NCBI RefSeq assembly: GCF_032854445.1 | Contig: NC_088300.1 | Span: 66,688,984 to 66,752,983, forward strand | Length of the DNA stretch: 64,000 nt | Reading direction: 5' to 3' | Source of the DNA: Liolophura sinensis | Lineage: Eukaryota > Mollusca > Polyplacophora > Chitonida > Chitonidae | Shown here: positions 21,501-27,990 of the stretch, in pieces | Layout of the letters: each line of letters begins with the position of its first letter | How positions within the stretch are numbered: position 1 is the stretch's first letter | Position numbers and translations under genes: made by a program | The notes under the pieces: generated by a model | What the model was told of the DNA's origin: nothing | The model's input: only the letters and a program-made list of their open reading frames with translations | Databases searched by the model: none

Positions 21501-23868
21501 GTCAGATCTTGTAGCCGCCCTCTGTACATGGCTCCCTATACTGTCTTGTAACTTATTAGATGCACAATAACTCCTGGTTCCAATTTTGTTAGTCGGAAAA
21601 GTGCAGGTCATCTGACACTTTCTAAAGAATGGAAGCCAGAAATCAATTGGACTAAGAAGTAAATATTAGTATTAAAAAGTAATGAGTTTAATGGCATTCA
21701 CCTATTGACACCTATGACCTGCAGGTATGAATTCAAACTAAAACTTCAGTTACATATAAAAATTACTGCTTTTACTTTTAAAATGTCCCATCTTTTTTTT
21801 CAGAAGTGATGCTTAAACTCTCTTACATTCTCTATCTACATTATAGGGGTTGTCTCTCATGGTTATATGTCTTCTCACCAGATGGCAGGTCTTACAGCAC
21901 AGGAGATGATGATGGTGGATTCCGCAGCATTTCCCCCTCCCCCAGGGACAACGGACGGCTATCACCAGGCAGCCAAATGGTTTCGTTAGAAGAATTTCTG
22001 CTAGAAAGTAACAGTTCCCCTGATCCCCAGGTACAGCTCTGACTTAATGTGCTTTCTTTAATAACCAATTAGTTCACAAATTCTTCTGGCCAGACAGAAA
22101 AATAGATGTACCTTCCAAATATGCCAAAGTGGCTCCATAGAATGGAAAACAACTATAAATTCAATATCCTTTTGCCCTAAATATGCTGAAGTATGCACAT
22201 TGCAGATACGTGGATGCTTAAAACAGGTCAATCAAAAAAATGTCCTTCCCTGTGATGTATCAAGTGGAATTAATAGTGGTTTCTTGCCAAGTTTATTAAT
22301 TTTAAAGGAGTGAAATTAGTATGAATACAACTTGAAAACTACAATGGAAGTAAATCATCCCATTATTTCTGTGTATTTTCCAGCGTAGAATGTTGCATCA
22401 GCAAGACACCGATTCTCGGGATGGAAGTGACTCTGTGGAGCGAAACGGTCGCTCTGCATCACAGCCCCCGCCTCAGCCTCGCCGTCATGCACCCCCTCCC
22501 CCACCGTCCGACCCACCTCCGCCTCGCCCCAGGAACGTCTCCAGCCCTCCACCCGTGCCACAACACGATCATCAGGATCTCAACATCTCCCGAATGTCCA
22601 GGATCTCTGCCTCAAGTGTCGGGAGTTCATCTGAGGAAAAGCCAGAAATGTACAACAACATATTCACCAAAACTTCCACACCAAAAGTGAATAATGATGA
22701 ATCGCAACAGCAGTATCAGCGACAACACTACAACCGTCCAGGCTCAGCCACAGCAGATCCGTCAAGGAGACAGCCGGCCTTTAACCCTGACCGAAACCAC
22801 CAGGAAACAACATATGCAACTGTGAATAATTTGTACAGTCAGTCCCACCCTAACCGTAAAAGTCCAGCACCTCCAGATTACCGCAGTTGGAACGGCAGAG
22901 AGAGAACATTGTCACCACAACGTCCACCAAAGTCACCAGGGCCAGCCCAGCAGCATTTTACCAACAATAACCTGAACAACCATAGTATGCAGATGCCTAA
23001 CTATTCTACTCAAAACCGACCTGCCAGTGCTCTCCCATTCCATGGTCGGAAAACCCCTGTAGAGAGAGACTGGCAGCAACACCATCATGGCCAGCCATCT
23101 TCACCCATGGTTAACCCCAAACCAAAGTCGTACACACCTCAACCTGCCAGTAGGATTATATCAACCGCTAATCTGAACCGTGATCGTTCCCCACAGCCCG
23201 CCCGACCCTCAGGGGACTTCATACACAAACCTAGTCCCTCTTACCCTGCAAATTATAACCCGGTCATGTCCCCGAGACCTGTGAATGGAAGCGGGGACCA
23301 GGGTCGACAGTTACCGTCCACACCATCCTCCATGTCAAACTATGGACTGTCCCCTGGAGGCAGAATGACACCCACCAGTAAACCTCAGCGACCACTTCTG
23401 TCAGACACATCAAACAGCAACCTGAACAACTCTCAGAGCTCTACCTATGGACAGCCTGTGAATCGTGGGGACCCACAGCCTCTACACCAGTCTAATAATC
23501 AAGGGAGACAACCTGTGCCAACCCCACGGCGTACAGCAGAGAGCAGCCAAATGAGTCGGGCAGGGACTTACGCAGATGTGAGTGTACGCTCACCCGAGCA
23601 GACTCCAAACAAGGGCATGAACGGACCAGAGAGTCAGCGTCCTGTTCACTCCCGCCAGCCTCAGCAGCAACAGCCAGTGGTTCTGGCCTCTAGACTGGCC
23701 TACCCAGCTAACGAACGTACATCGGCCAGTCAGACTCCAACAGCCAGAATACAACCCCAAACCAAACTGAACAATAACAATGGGCCACAACTGTCCAAAG
23801 CCAACAGTCCAGAGGGAGAGAAAGGGCCTAAAGAGAACTCTGTTTGGTATGAGTATGGCTGTGTGTGA
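428..23868 (+). CDS. CCDC88: CCDC88-family protein (Girdin/Daple-like), 5'-partial, 22 exons in window
   Basis: This gene encodes a large Hook-domain coiled-coil scaffold that in animals links receptors, G-alpha-i proteins, Dishevelled, microtubules and actin. The exons are 428-570, 962-1081, 1957-2108, 2463-2544, 3262-3333, 4962-5048, 6533-6679, 7104-7239, 8230-9619, 10536-10663, 11460-11549, 11999-12118, 13002-13095, 13278-14048, 14363-14508, 16054-16149, 17119-17173, 17925-18033, 20048-20182, 20633-20737, 21882-22030 and 22384-23868. All have GT/AG borders and matching phases. About 1,936 residues are encoded here, against roughly 1,870 for human Girdin and 2,030 for Daple, with the first part of the Hook domain lying upstream of the window. 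The order is Hook end, long coiled coil, basic segment, GBA motif (21977-22012) and a disordered tail ending in Gly-Cys-Val. Exon 8230-9619 has five single-base frame breaks. The GCV end and the Leu-Glu-Glu-Phe GBA core favour a Daple-like (CCDC88C) or pre-duplication ancestor over a strict Girdin. Confidence 0.93.
962..1081 (+). CDS. CCDC88: CCDC88 exon w2: Hook domain end and first linker helix
   Basis: Forty in-frame codons ([14 protein letters not shown] through [13 protein letters not shown]) follow directly from the HIKE end of the previous exon. They match the end of the Hook domain and the start of the coiled coil. The acceptor is TTGTTCAG and the donor GTAGGC. Confidence 0.92.
1150..1356 (+). 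mobile_element. tRNA-derived SINE, family 1, 5'-truncated
   Basis: This copy shows the shared body (gtgggaag...cagcaacctgc...gtcgtgggt, cccagtttcctccc) and the 3' end gtgaaatatttttgag followed by an AATAAATAAAT tail. It lies just downstream of exon w2. Confidence 0.75.
1487..1566. repeat. Two-copy 37-bp tandem repeat
   Basis: A 37-bp unit beginning attattaagaagccacgctt is present twice with no differences, at 1487 and 1524, followed by a partial third start. Confidence 0.85.
1957..2108 (+). CDS. CCDC88: CCDC88 exon w3: start of coiled coil
   Basis: The exon encodes [12 protein letters not shown] through [16 protein letters not shown]. The ELA..KAK.RR.RQEL stretch is typical of the first Girdin/Daple coiled-coil segment. 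It leaves in phase 2. Confidence 0.92.
2463..2544 (+). CDS. CCDC88: CCDC88 exon w4: coiled coil
   Basis: The exon encodes [19 protein letters not shown] and on to LRSE, a continuous heptad-type segment. The phase matches both neighbours and the donor is GTAAAA. Confidence 0.88.
2927..3084 (+). mobile_element. SINE family 1, 5'-truncated
   Basis: The copy begins at the gaaggtcttccagcaacctgc segment and runs through tttccttccatcataatgct to a caaataaataaa tail. Confidence 0.72.
3262..3333 (+). CDS. CCDC88: CCDC88 exon w5: coiled coil
   Basis: The exon encodes [19 protein letters not shown] and VYKEK. The DAR.AR.YRDELD block is one of the most conserved parts of the family coiled coil. The exon is 72 bp in phase 0. 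Confidence 0.93.
3655..3760 (+). repeat. Dispersed repeat, copy A
   Basis: The block with gggttggc, cttcacaaaaagc, atatg.ttgaataaa and cttgcaaac.tg recurs in the same order at 41188-41330 in MSK intron 3. The repeat class is not recognised. Confidence 0.5.
4217..4242 (+). repeat. G26 homopolymer
   Basis: There are 26 consecutive G on the transcribed-sense strand of a CCDC88 intron. Such a run can form G-quadruplexes and is also prone to length error. Confidence 0.85.
4962..5048 (+). CDS. CCDC88: CCDC88 exon w6: coiled coil
   Basis: The exon encodes [20 protein letters not shown] and LEFFKSRVE, matching the family pattern VDKLE...YKE.L...EFYK.RVE. The exon is 87 bp in phase 0. Confidence 0.92.
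6043..6060 (+). repeat. T-run followed by G18 homopolymer
   Basis: A T8 stretch passes directly into 18 consecutive G in the intron between exons w6 and w7. Confidence 0.85.
6533..6679 (+). CDS. CCDC88: CCDC88 exon w7: coiled coil
   Basis: The exon encodes [20 protein letters not shown] and 29 further residues rich in Glu and Leu. The LxxTKTMLxxQLE block is characteristic of Girdin/Daple. It has 49 codons in phase 0. Confidence 0.92.
7104..7239 (+). CDS. CCDC88: CCDC88 exon w8: coiled coil
   Basis: The exon encodes [20 protein letters not shown] followed by [10 protein letters not shown] and a Glu-rich helix. It resembles the family ERD.DR.KI.EL.EEN...E.A.K.SM.ES pattern and leaves in phase 1. 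Confidence 0.92.
7340..7675 (+). repeat. Minisatellite inside a SINE family 1 copy
   Basis: A unit of about 35 bp (cataaacctgactaccatct plus tggtttccaycacc) is repeated about seven times with small changes from about 7368 to 7620. The array is bounded by SINE family 1 sequence: gtccagtttcctcc before it, and gtcatatcagtgaaatattc with an A-rich tail after it. It appears to have grown by unit duplication within the SINE. Confidence 0.75.
7790..8200 (+). repeat. Possible dispersed repeat with GTCCGTCTGTCCGTCC tract
   Basis: A gtccgtctgtccgtcc tract follows ctcgtcaacaggtgga, and two 'catggtaac' patches follow further on. It resembles the degenerate dispersed elements common in marine invertebrate genomes, but I cannot assign a family. 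Confidence 0.35.
8230..9619 (+). CDS. CCDC88: CCDC88 exon w9: large coiled-coil exon with five frame breaks
   Basis: This 1,390-bp exon encodes about 463 residues of uninterrupted coiled coil with recurring ENQRL, LEKEN and LKTTL-like repeats, as in the Girdin/Daple rod. The reading frame changes five times, each at or next to a short homopolymer. There is one base too many in the A7 run at 8614-8620, one too few at 9118-9120, one too few at 9206-9207, one too few at 9314-9318, and one too many within 9478-9485. The net shift restores frame, so the exon ends in phase 0 and continues correctly at 10536. Family-like peptide sequence is present on both sides of every break. Two acceptors six bases apart (start 8230 or 8236) are both in frame. 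Confidence 0.88.
10187..10416 (+). mobile_element. Probable tRNA-derived SINE, family 4
   Basis: The head gctggctttagtggtaaaga resembles a tRNA A-box. The 3' end gaaaaactcttgactacttc and ttaaaccctaatcaaataaa is related to the tails of the other SINE families in the window. No clear B-box was found. Confidence 0.5.
10536..10663 (+). CDS. CCDC88: CCDC88 exon w10: coiled coil
   Basis: The exon encodes [20 protein letters not shown] followed by [13 protein letters not shown]. It matches the family block EKLKTQQ..NDLEKL..ELEKIG.N and leaves in phase 2. Confidence 0.93.
10999..11262 (+). mobile_element. SINE family 1, near full length
   Basis: The tRNA-like head ggggcctccctcggcc with gttagcacaccagc and a ttcaagttc B-box-like segment leads into the conserved body and the 3' end gtcgtataagtgaaatattc ttgagtacagcataaaacacc. 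Confidence 0.8.
11460..11549 (+). CDS. CCDC88: CCDC88 exon w11: coiled coil
   Basis: The exon encodes [20 protein letters not shown] and [10 protein letters not shown], matching the family RYK.LES..E.TL.KS..IKEEKI.ALE pattern. Phase is 2 in and 2 out. Confidence 0.92.
11999..12118 (+). CDS. CCDC88: CCDC88 exon w12: coiled coil
   Basis: The exon encodes [20 protein letters not shown] and [20 protein letters not shown], which matches the end of the first long rod of the family. Phase is 2 in and 2 out. Confidence 0.92.
12523..12883 (+). mobile_element. tRNA-derived SINE, family 2 (ACTC tail), with target-site duplication
   Basis: A tRNA-like head (ggccggaatagcacatttgg cagagcg) is followed by a conserved 200-bp body, the 3' end ttgttgagtaagacgttaaa and (ACTC)n. 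A perfect 12-bp direct repeat, gggacctttgac, flanks it at 12510-12521 and 12884-12895. This is the most diverged of three copies. Confidence 0.9.
13002..13095 (+). CDS. CCDC88: CCDC88 exon w13: linker between coiled-coil rods
   Basis: The exon encodes [20 protein letters not shown] followed by [12 protein letters not shown]. It is a short proline-rich break before the next rod, and the TRE.LK.KD.L.EVER block matches the family. Confidence 0.92.
13278..14048 (+). CDS. CCDC88: CCDC88 exon w14: second coiled-coil rod
   Basis: This 257-codon exon begins [20 protein letters not shown] and contains LQ.QC.SLMSQ-type and [24 protein letters not shown] stretches, all typical of the second Girdin/Daple rod. 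Unlike exon w9 its frame is intact throughout. Confidence 0.94.
14268..14291 (+). repeat. Poly-T tract near acceptor of exon w15
   Basis: A T-run of about 22 bases lies about 70 bases upstream of the acceptor at 14362. A mixed A/T run of similar type lies at 14558-14583 in the next intron. Confidence 0.6.
14363..14508 (+). CDS. CCDC88: CCDC88 exon w15: coiled coil
   Basis: The exon encodes [20 protein letters not shown] followed by [20 protein letters not shown], matching the family LEEENR.L..Q.QTL..QN...L.Q...SKD block. It leaves in phase 2. Confidence 0.93.
14509..16053 (+). other. CCDC88 intron w15
   Basis: This 1.5-kb intron holds an A/T run at 14558-14583 and a dispersed repeat at 14725-14815 that recurs at 52148-52233 (tatttgcctctgaaaatgca, then ttttgggg and ttaggtcattt). 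I see nothing else in it. Confidence 0.6.
16054..16149 (+). CDS. CCDC88: CCDC88 exon w16: end of coiled coil
   Basis: The exon encodes [20 protein letters not shown] then [12 protein letters not shown]. The [16 protein letters not shown] block is the most conserved stretch at the end of the family rod. Confidence 0.95.
16521..16648. repeat. 40-bp tandem repeat, 3.2 copies
   Basis: A 40-bp unit starting tgatattgaactgaaatcag begins at 16521, 16561 and 16601 with a partial fourth. The copies differ by a single base. Confidence 0.9.
17119..17173 (+). CDS. CCDC88: CCDC88 exon w17: basic segment
   Basis: This 55-bp exon encodes [18 protein letters not shown], a short basic stretch at the position of the Girdin segment that contacts phosphoinositides and membranes. 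The function is inferred from position only. Confidence 0.85.
17925..18033 (+). CDS. CCDC88: CCDC88 exon w18: Ser/Arg-rich post-rod region
   Basis: The exon encodes [20 protein letters not shown] followed by [16 protein letters not shown]. The DSSVGS.G..ND pattern resembles the Girdin/Daple DSSSVGS region. It leaves in phase 1. Confidence 0.88.
18278..18505 (+). mobile_element. SINE family 1, slightly truncated
   Basis: The copy carries gttagcacgccagtgcaacc, a gcgagttcgtccag B-box region, the conserved body and the 3' end gtataagtgaaatattcttg agtatggcag with an A-rich tail. Confidence 0.78.
19651..19683. repeat. Perfect inverted repeat (14-bp arms, 5-base loop)
   Basis: The arms gttatattggtcat (19651-19664) and atgaccaatataac (19670-19683) are perfectly complementary around the loop gttga. 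Confidence 0.9.
20048..20182 (+). CDS. CCDC88: CCDC88 exon w19: Ser-rich region
   Basis: The exon encodes [20 protein letters not shown] and on to [11 protein letters not shown]. The acceptor is TGTTTAG and the donor GTAACT. A degraded second copy of its start lies in a downstream intron at 21591-21662. Confidence 0.82.
20633..20737 (+). CDS. CCDC88: CCDC88 exon w20: Ser-rich region
   Basis: The exon encodes [20 protein letters not shown] followed by [14 protein letters not shown]. Phase 1 in and out fits both neighbours. The sequence is poorly conserved, so this call rests on frame, splice sites and position, and the exon may be skipped in some transcripts. Confidence 0.72.
21591..21662 (+). 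pseudogene. Decayed duplicate of CCDC88 exon w19 in an intron
   Basis: The stretch from 21594 repeats 23 bases of exon w19 (cggaaaagtgcaggtca and on) with one mismatch, encoding the same peptide RKSAGHLT. It then diverges and reaches a stop at 21660. With its TTAG|T acceptor the peptide frame does not fit the phase of the neighbouring exons, so it is more likely a relic than a used alternative exon. Confidence 0.55.
21882..22030 (+). CDS. CCDC88: CCDC88 exon w21: GBA (G-alpha binding and activating) motif
   Basis: The exon encodes [13 protein letters not shown], then [19 protein letters not shown]. The core [10 protein letters not shown] (21983-22012) aligns with the Girdin and Daple GBA motif, in which a central Phe is essential for binding G-alpha-i; here that Phe is codon 21995-21997. 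The acceptor is CTCACCAG and the donor CAG|GTACAG. Confidence 0.92.
22384..23868 (+). CDS. CCDC88: CCDC88 exon w22: disordered tail with GCV PDZ-binding C-terminus
   Basis: The final exon encodes about 494 residues rich in Pro, Ser, Gln and Asn, with poly-proline blocks near 22465-22545, many Ser-Pro sites, and Tyr motifs TYATV (Tyr codon 22813) and TYADV (Tyr codon 23569). It also has an ISTAN..RDR patch reminiscent of Girdin's ISTAEG..RR segment. It ends SVWYEYGCV followed by TGA at 23866. Gly-Cys-Val is the known Daple motif for the Dishevelled PDZ domain. The frame is intact for the whole exon. Confidence 0.94.
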   Translation, partial: RRMLHQQDTDSRDGSDSVERNGRSASQPPPQPRRHAPPPPPSDPPPPRPRNVSSPPPVPQHDHQDLNISRMSRISASSVGSSSEEKPEMYNNIFTKTSTPKVNNDESQQQYQRQHYNRPGSATADPSRRQPAFNPDRNHQETTYATVNNLYSQSHPNRKSPAPPDYRSWNGRERTLSPQRPPKSPGPAQQHFTNNNLNNHSMQMPNYSTQNRPASALPFHGRKTPVERDWQQHHHGQPSSPMVNPKPKSYTPQPASRIISTANLNRDRSPQPARPSGDFIHKPSPSYPANYNPVMSPRPVNGSGDQGRQLPSTPSSMSNYGLSPGGRMTPTSKPQRPLLSDTSNSNLNNSQSSTYGQPVNRGDPQPLHQSNNQGRQPVPTPRRTAESSQMSRAGTYADVSVRSPEQTPNKGMNGPESQRPVHSRQPQQQQPVVLASRLAYPANERTSASQTPTARIQPQTKLNNNNGPQLSKANSPEGEKGPKENSVWYEYGCV

Positions 23869-25760
23869 TTCTACTGCGTACTCTACACGCCCACATTGAC
23901 TCATCGAGCATTCCATTGTCATCATTCTCATCTGTATATAGACGTCACCATTTCTTCCCCCGGCAGTCCTCTTCCTAGCCTTTACTCGCATGTTTTGTAC
24001 ATTTACATGTGCCAGCTAACCCCTCCAGCAGGGCATGCTAACAAACCTGTTTGATCGTCGGGCCTTCTCCCTCAGGTTATCTCCCTTTATTAACATCTAT
24101 GCAATCCAACCGCTGACACCAGCTTTCCTGGAATTTTGACACATGTTTTATTTGTTTCATTTACACCAGTACTGTGTTTCCTTGTGGTTTGTGTAAGTGT
24201 TTTATGTCTGTTCTTTTACGATGATGTGCATCTTGTCCATGATATAACTTTTTTAAGAACAGGGTATCATACATATTCTTCCTCCTTTCTTTTAACCTAA
24301 TGTTTTTTTTTTTTTACATATAGGTACTCTGCTTTTGTGAAGGTTGAAATTTATAAGAGCGTAACACAAATTAATGAAATGCGTTCTCCTCAATTTATGC
24401 ACTGATGAACAAAAAAAAGCAGGATTCAAGATTAGCATACAGTAGTCAGACAGATTTGCTCTAAACGAACTTTTGAATAATGTGATTGCTCTAATTTCTT
24501 GGATTAGTGATTTACTTGCTAATTCCAGTAGACCAAAACAAAACTAACTCACTCACGTGCTAATGAACACAATTTAAATTTCTTCTAATCATGTGATTAA
24601 TACTTCATTCATTAGACTCATCGCTAAAACATTGACTTTCACTGAAAATCCATCGAAGAACATGCAAGAAAAAACTTGTACAATAGGTTATCAAATTTCT
24701 GTTTATATGTACATATTGTATATTACGTGAAAAACCTGAACTATTTTGATATTGAATGTTTTATAAAACACACTGTAGTTGTCCTGTTGGCTTTCTGGTT
24801 GTAGCCCTGTGACTGTCAGCATGTTAATGTCCCTGCTTTCTCTTTGACAGGGGTGTGGGACACATCGTCTGAGACTCAACTCCAACCTAGTTTTCTTTTC
24901 TACATGTCCAATTGGACTGATACATTGTCAGGGACTGGTACATAGTTGGGTGGTGGTCACTAGTCTGCTTGTAGCCTTCTGCTGCTGCTGCCAATGAAGT
25001 AGCCTTTGGCTGTTACAACTGGCTTCTTTTGTGAAGTACATTGTTAGTTGTGATTGTTTTGTTGTAATAATTAGTGTTTGTGTCAGTGTATATACATTAT
25101 CATTACTGTTCACATTTTCGCCTGTAATAGTTTCTGACTGATGACAGAAATCATTAAGTTTCTGTTGTGGATGTAAGTAAAGGGCATTAAACTTTGTGAA
25201 AAAAAATAACACCTGTCAATGCATTAAGTGTTTATATATTGATACGTAAGAATTTTATGACAAATTTAATTTGCTTACAGCGTTGATTCAAACCTTCAGT
25301 TACATTTAATCAATACACTTGTGATTTGAGCTAACAGTGAAAATAATGAATAATGTACTTAACTAGTAATTTGAGAAATTTTGGAACAAAACTGATAAAA
25401 TGAAATGAAATTTTGAAAAAGGTTAACAGTCTGTGTTATTGTTTTAGATTATTCGTTAACTTGGGTATTGTCAATGACCAATGTCAGCGTGAGCTTTTGA
25501 GTTTTATTTCTTTGTTAGAAAATGTTTCATTTCAATCATAGTTTATTTATTTCATGTCAAGTCATTATTTTAGTGTGTTTTGTTTGTCTCTGGTTGTGTT
25601 TTTTTTTTTTTTTGGTCCAAATATTTGTCCCATTTGGTCCTTCATGACTCCTCGTTTTTTCAACTGTGTTGTTTTATTTGTCAGCTTTGTGTGGGTTTTA
25701 ATTTTTTCCTTTTTTCTGTTGCCATTTTTTGTGAAATAAATAGGACCACTCCAATTGTTT
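23869..25760 (+). other. CCDC88 3' UTR (probable extent)
   Basis: Sequence after the stop is AT-rich with long T-runs (24303-24315, 25601-25614) and no coding signal in keeping with the gene. The first clear AATAAA is at 25735-25740, followed by T-rich sequence. The extent is inferred from that signal. Confidence 0.45.
25735..25740 (+). promoter_or_regulatory. Candidate poly(A) signal of CCDC88
   Basis: A canonical AATAAA lies 1.87 kb after the stop codon, with ttgttttgatc downstream. It was chosen because I found no other canonical hexamer between it and the stop. Confidence 0.4.
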
Positions 25761-25854
25761 TGATCGGATAAATTCTTATTTTTTTATATTTATATAAATA
25801 TATATTTATATATCTTTATCATTTCATTGTATTTTTTTCTGAAAGTCACATAAC

Positions 25855-25869
25855 GGGGGGGGGGGGGGG
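25855..25869 (+). repeat. G15 homopolymer
   Basis: Fifteen consecutive G occur between the two genes. Confidence 0.85.
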
Positions 25870-27629
25870 ATAATTATTGTACACCCTCTAGAGAAATGTT
25901 TGGCACCTGAGTACTAAATACAGGACCTTGCGTCTGCAGATGATGTCTAAACAATGGTTCTATGTCCACCAATACAATTATTATTTTTTTTTTTTTTATC
26001 CAGTTACATTCCAATCATTGTCAAGTGCATTCTGCTCCAAAAATGGCCATTCGGATGAAATTTGGAATTACTTGCACATTTAATAAGCTTGAACTTATAC
26101 AGAAAGTTTGGATTGTGATATTGTGACTCATTGTAGCATAACTTCGTGTTCTTCCTTGTACAGATTGTTTTGCATATACTCTAGGGCTAAACAATACTCT
26201 TACATTTCTGTCAATTTTTGTGTTTTAGGTGAATGCTCTTTTAATGAGCCTGTTATGAGATATGTACAAAGTGAGAGAAAAGCAATAAACACAATTACTG
26301 TTTTGAATCCAATGTTTGGTTCTATTCATCAAGCACATTATGATGTCACCATATCTCTCACAAACCACATAAACAGGCTTACAGACCTTGTCGGTTGTTT
26401 GTGCCACCAAGATCCCCAGAATGGTAGAGGAACAGGTGTCTGGAAAAGGGGCTTGCAGACATTATGGACGGTTTGTGCCACCAAGACCCCCAGATCTGCA
26501 ATATTTCAGCCATATAGTGGCAAGACATGCGCTTTCATGGCTATAGCCTTGGTTGGGCAAATCATGAATAATAGAGCCTGAGTTTAAAGGCAGAAAACTT
26601 CCAAAGGTAAAGTCGTTATCGGACAGACCATTGAATAATCTCTCATAGAGTAAGAGGATTTTTTTAGATATTTTTTTTTCTCACTGAGATAGAATTAATA
26701 AGCCTGCCTACACGGTTTTTATTTTGGATACCCGGTGCAGTGTTCTGTCTTTCTGGTGATGATTACTACACTTTGGAGAGTGGGGTGGGGGGGGGGGGTC
26801 CCATTATAAAGGAAAATAACCTCACAGAAGCAGGATTTCGGGAAATCAAAATGATCAATATTTACGATTTTTTCGCACGTAGTTACTTACGTTTTCAACT
26901 CTGGTTATCGGTGATTTAAGCCAACATTATTAAAAAATGTAAAATTGACGTAAAAGATTTCGTCGACATTGCACATCTTGACATGGAAGGTGTTTTTGCA
27001 CTTATGGAACCTGTATAGCCTGTCTGCACCATTCGGTTAAAGAGAAAGCTCCATCGCATCATGCAATACATATTTACCTGAACGATGTATATACTATTTT
27101 CCGCAAAATAAAGAAGAAAACTGGAAATGAGTGAGTAAAAAGTAAATTTCATCTTCAATCACATGCAGTCTTGACATATTACCGGGTTACCACGTGTATA
27201 GACAATTAAATTTTATATATCTTTGCTGACCGAACAGTTTTTTAACTAATTATTGTAATCGTCACTGCGTGTTCTTTCTGAAGCTTATCCTTATTTCCGA
27301 TTATACATTTTTTCCACAGATGCGAAGCGCAGTTAAGCCATTTTTTGGATTGATTCAATTTTAAACAACTATTAAAAATATAAAATTAAAAAAAGGTAAA
27401 GCTTTCTGTCCCATTAATTCAAAAGTTATACCTGCTTTACATGGTAGCTTTACAGACATGTAGTTGTAAATTGTTAACAGTTGGAAAAGTAGGGAGGGTG
27501 AAAATATTCCACTGACGACTATATGCTTGTTTATTCTATACGGATGGGTAGCCTAATAGGGGCAACCCACATGAAACTACGTTACAGCTCCAGATTCGTA
27601 CATGGGGTTGGCCCGAAAATCAAGGCTGC

Positions 27630-27990
27630 AATATCTTCACAATATTTCATTTAACTCCAGATCTAAATATAGCGATGAAATAAATAATGATATGGAGTGT
27701 CCAACCTGGCTGGCATCCAGAGTAAGTACTAGGTTTATTTCTACAAATTTGGTAGAACTAAAAACCGTTGAGTACTAGTATTATTTTAATAAAAGTAAAA
27801 CTCCTATAAGCTACTTGGTCTTATGTCTGTATTTGTTAGTCGGTCCACATATTTCAGCCACACCAACTTTAGCCAAGATATTTGTATTATTTCAGTTAGC
27901 TCCCTATCTATATATAACGGTGAAGTGTATAATGCATGTGGAGAATCCAACCTGCCTGGCACCCAGACCAATTAAGTATTAATTGTTGGG
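27630..27990 (+). repeat. Diverged direct duplication, about 240-bp spacing
   Basis: The block caatatttcatttaactccag, atatagcgatgaaataaata, ggagtgtccaacctggctgg and ggtttatttc at 27630-27750 recurs in the same order and with many substitutions at 27868-27990 (atttcagttagctccc, ataacggtgaagtgtataat, gagaatccaacctgcctggc, gggtttatttc). Confidence 0.65.

Noticed and set aside
428-23868. CCDC88 copy being a pseudogene because of the frame breaks
   Set aside because: The other 21 exons are intact with correct splice sites and phases, and the breaks sum to the correct frame. Sequence error is more likely.
23590-23991. 133-residue open frame on the - strand
   Set aside because: It is antisense to the Pro/Gln-rich last exon of CCDC88, whose + frame is clearly coding. 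It has no recognisable domain.
26108-26581. 157-residue open frame in the intergenic region
   Set aside because: It has no recognisable domain, contains a repeated nucleotide block, and shows no splice or promoter context. I cannot support it as a gene.
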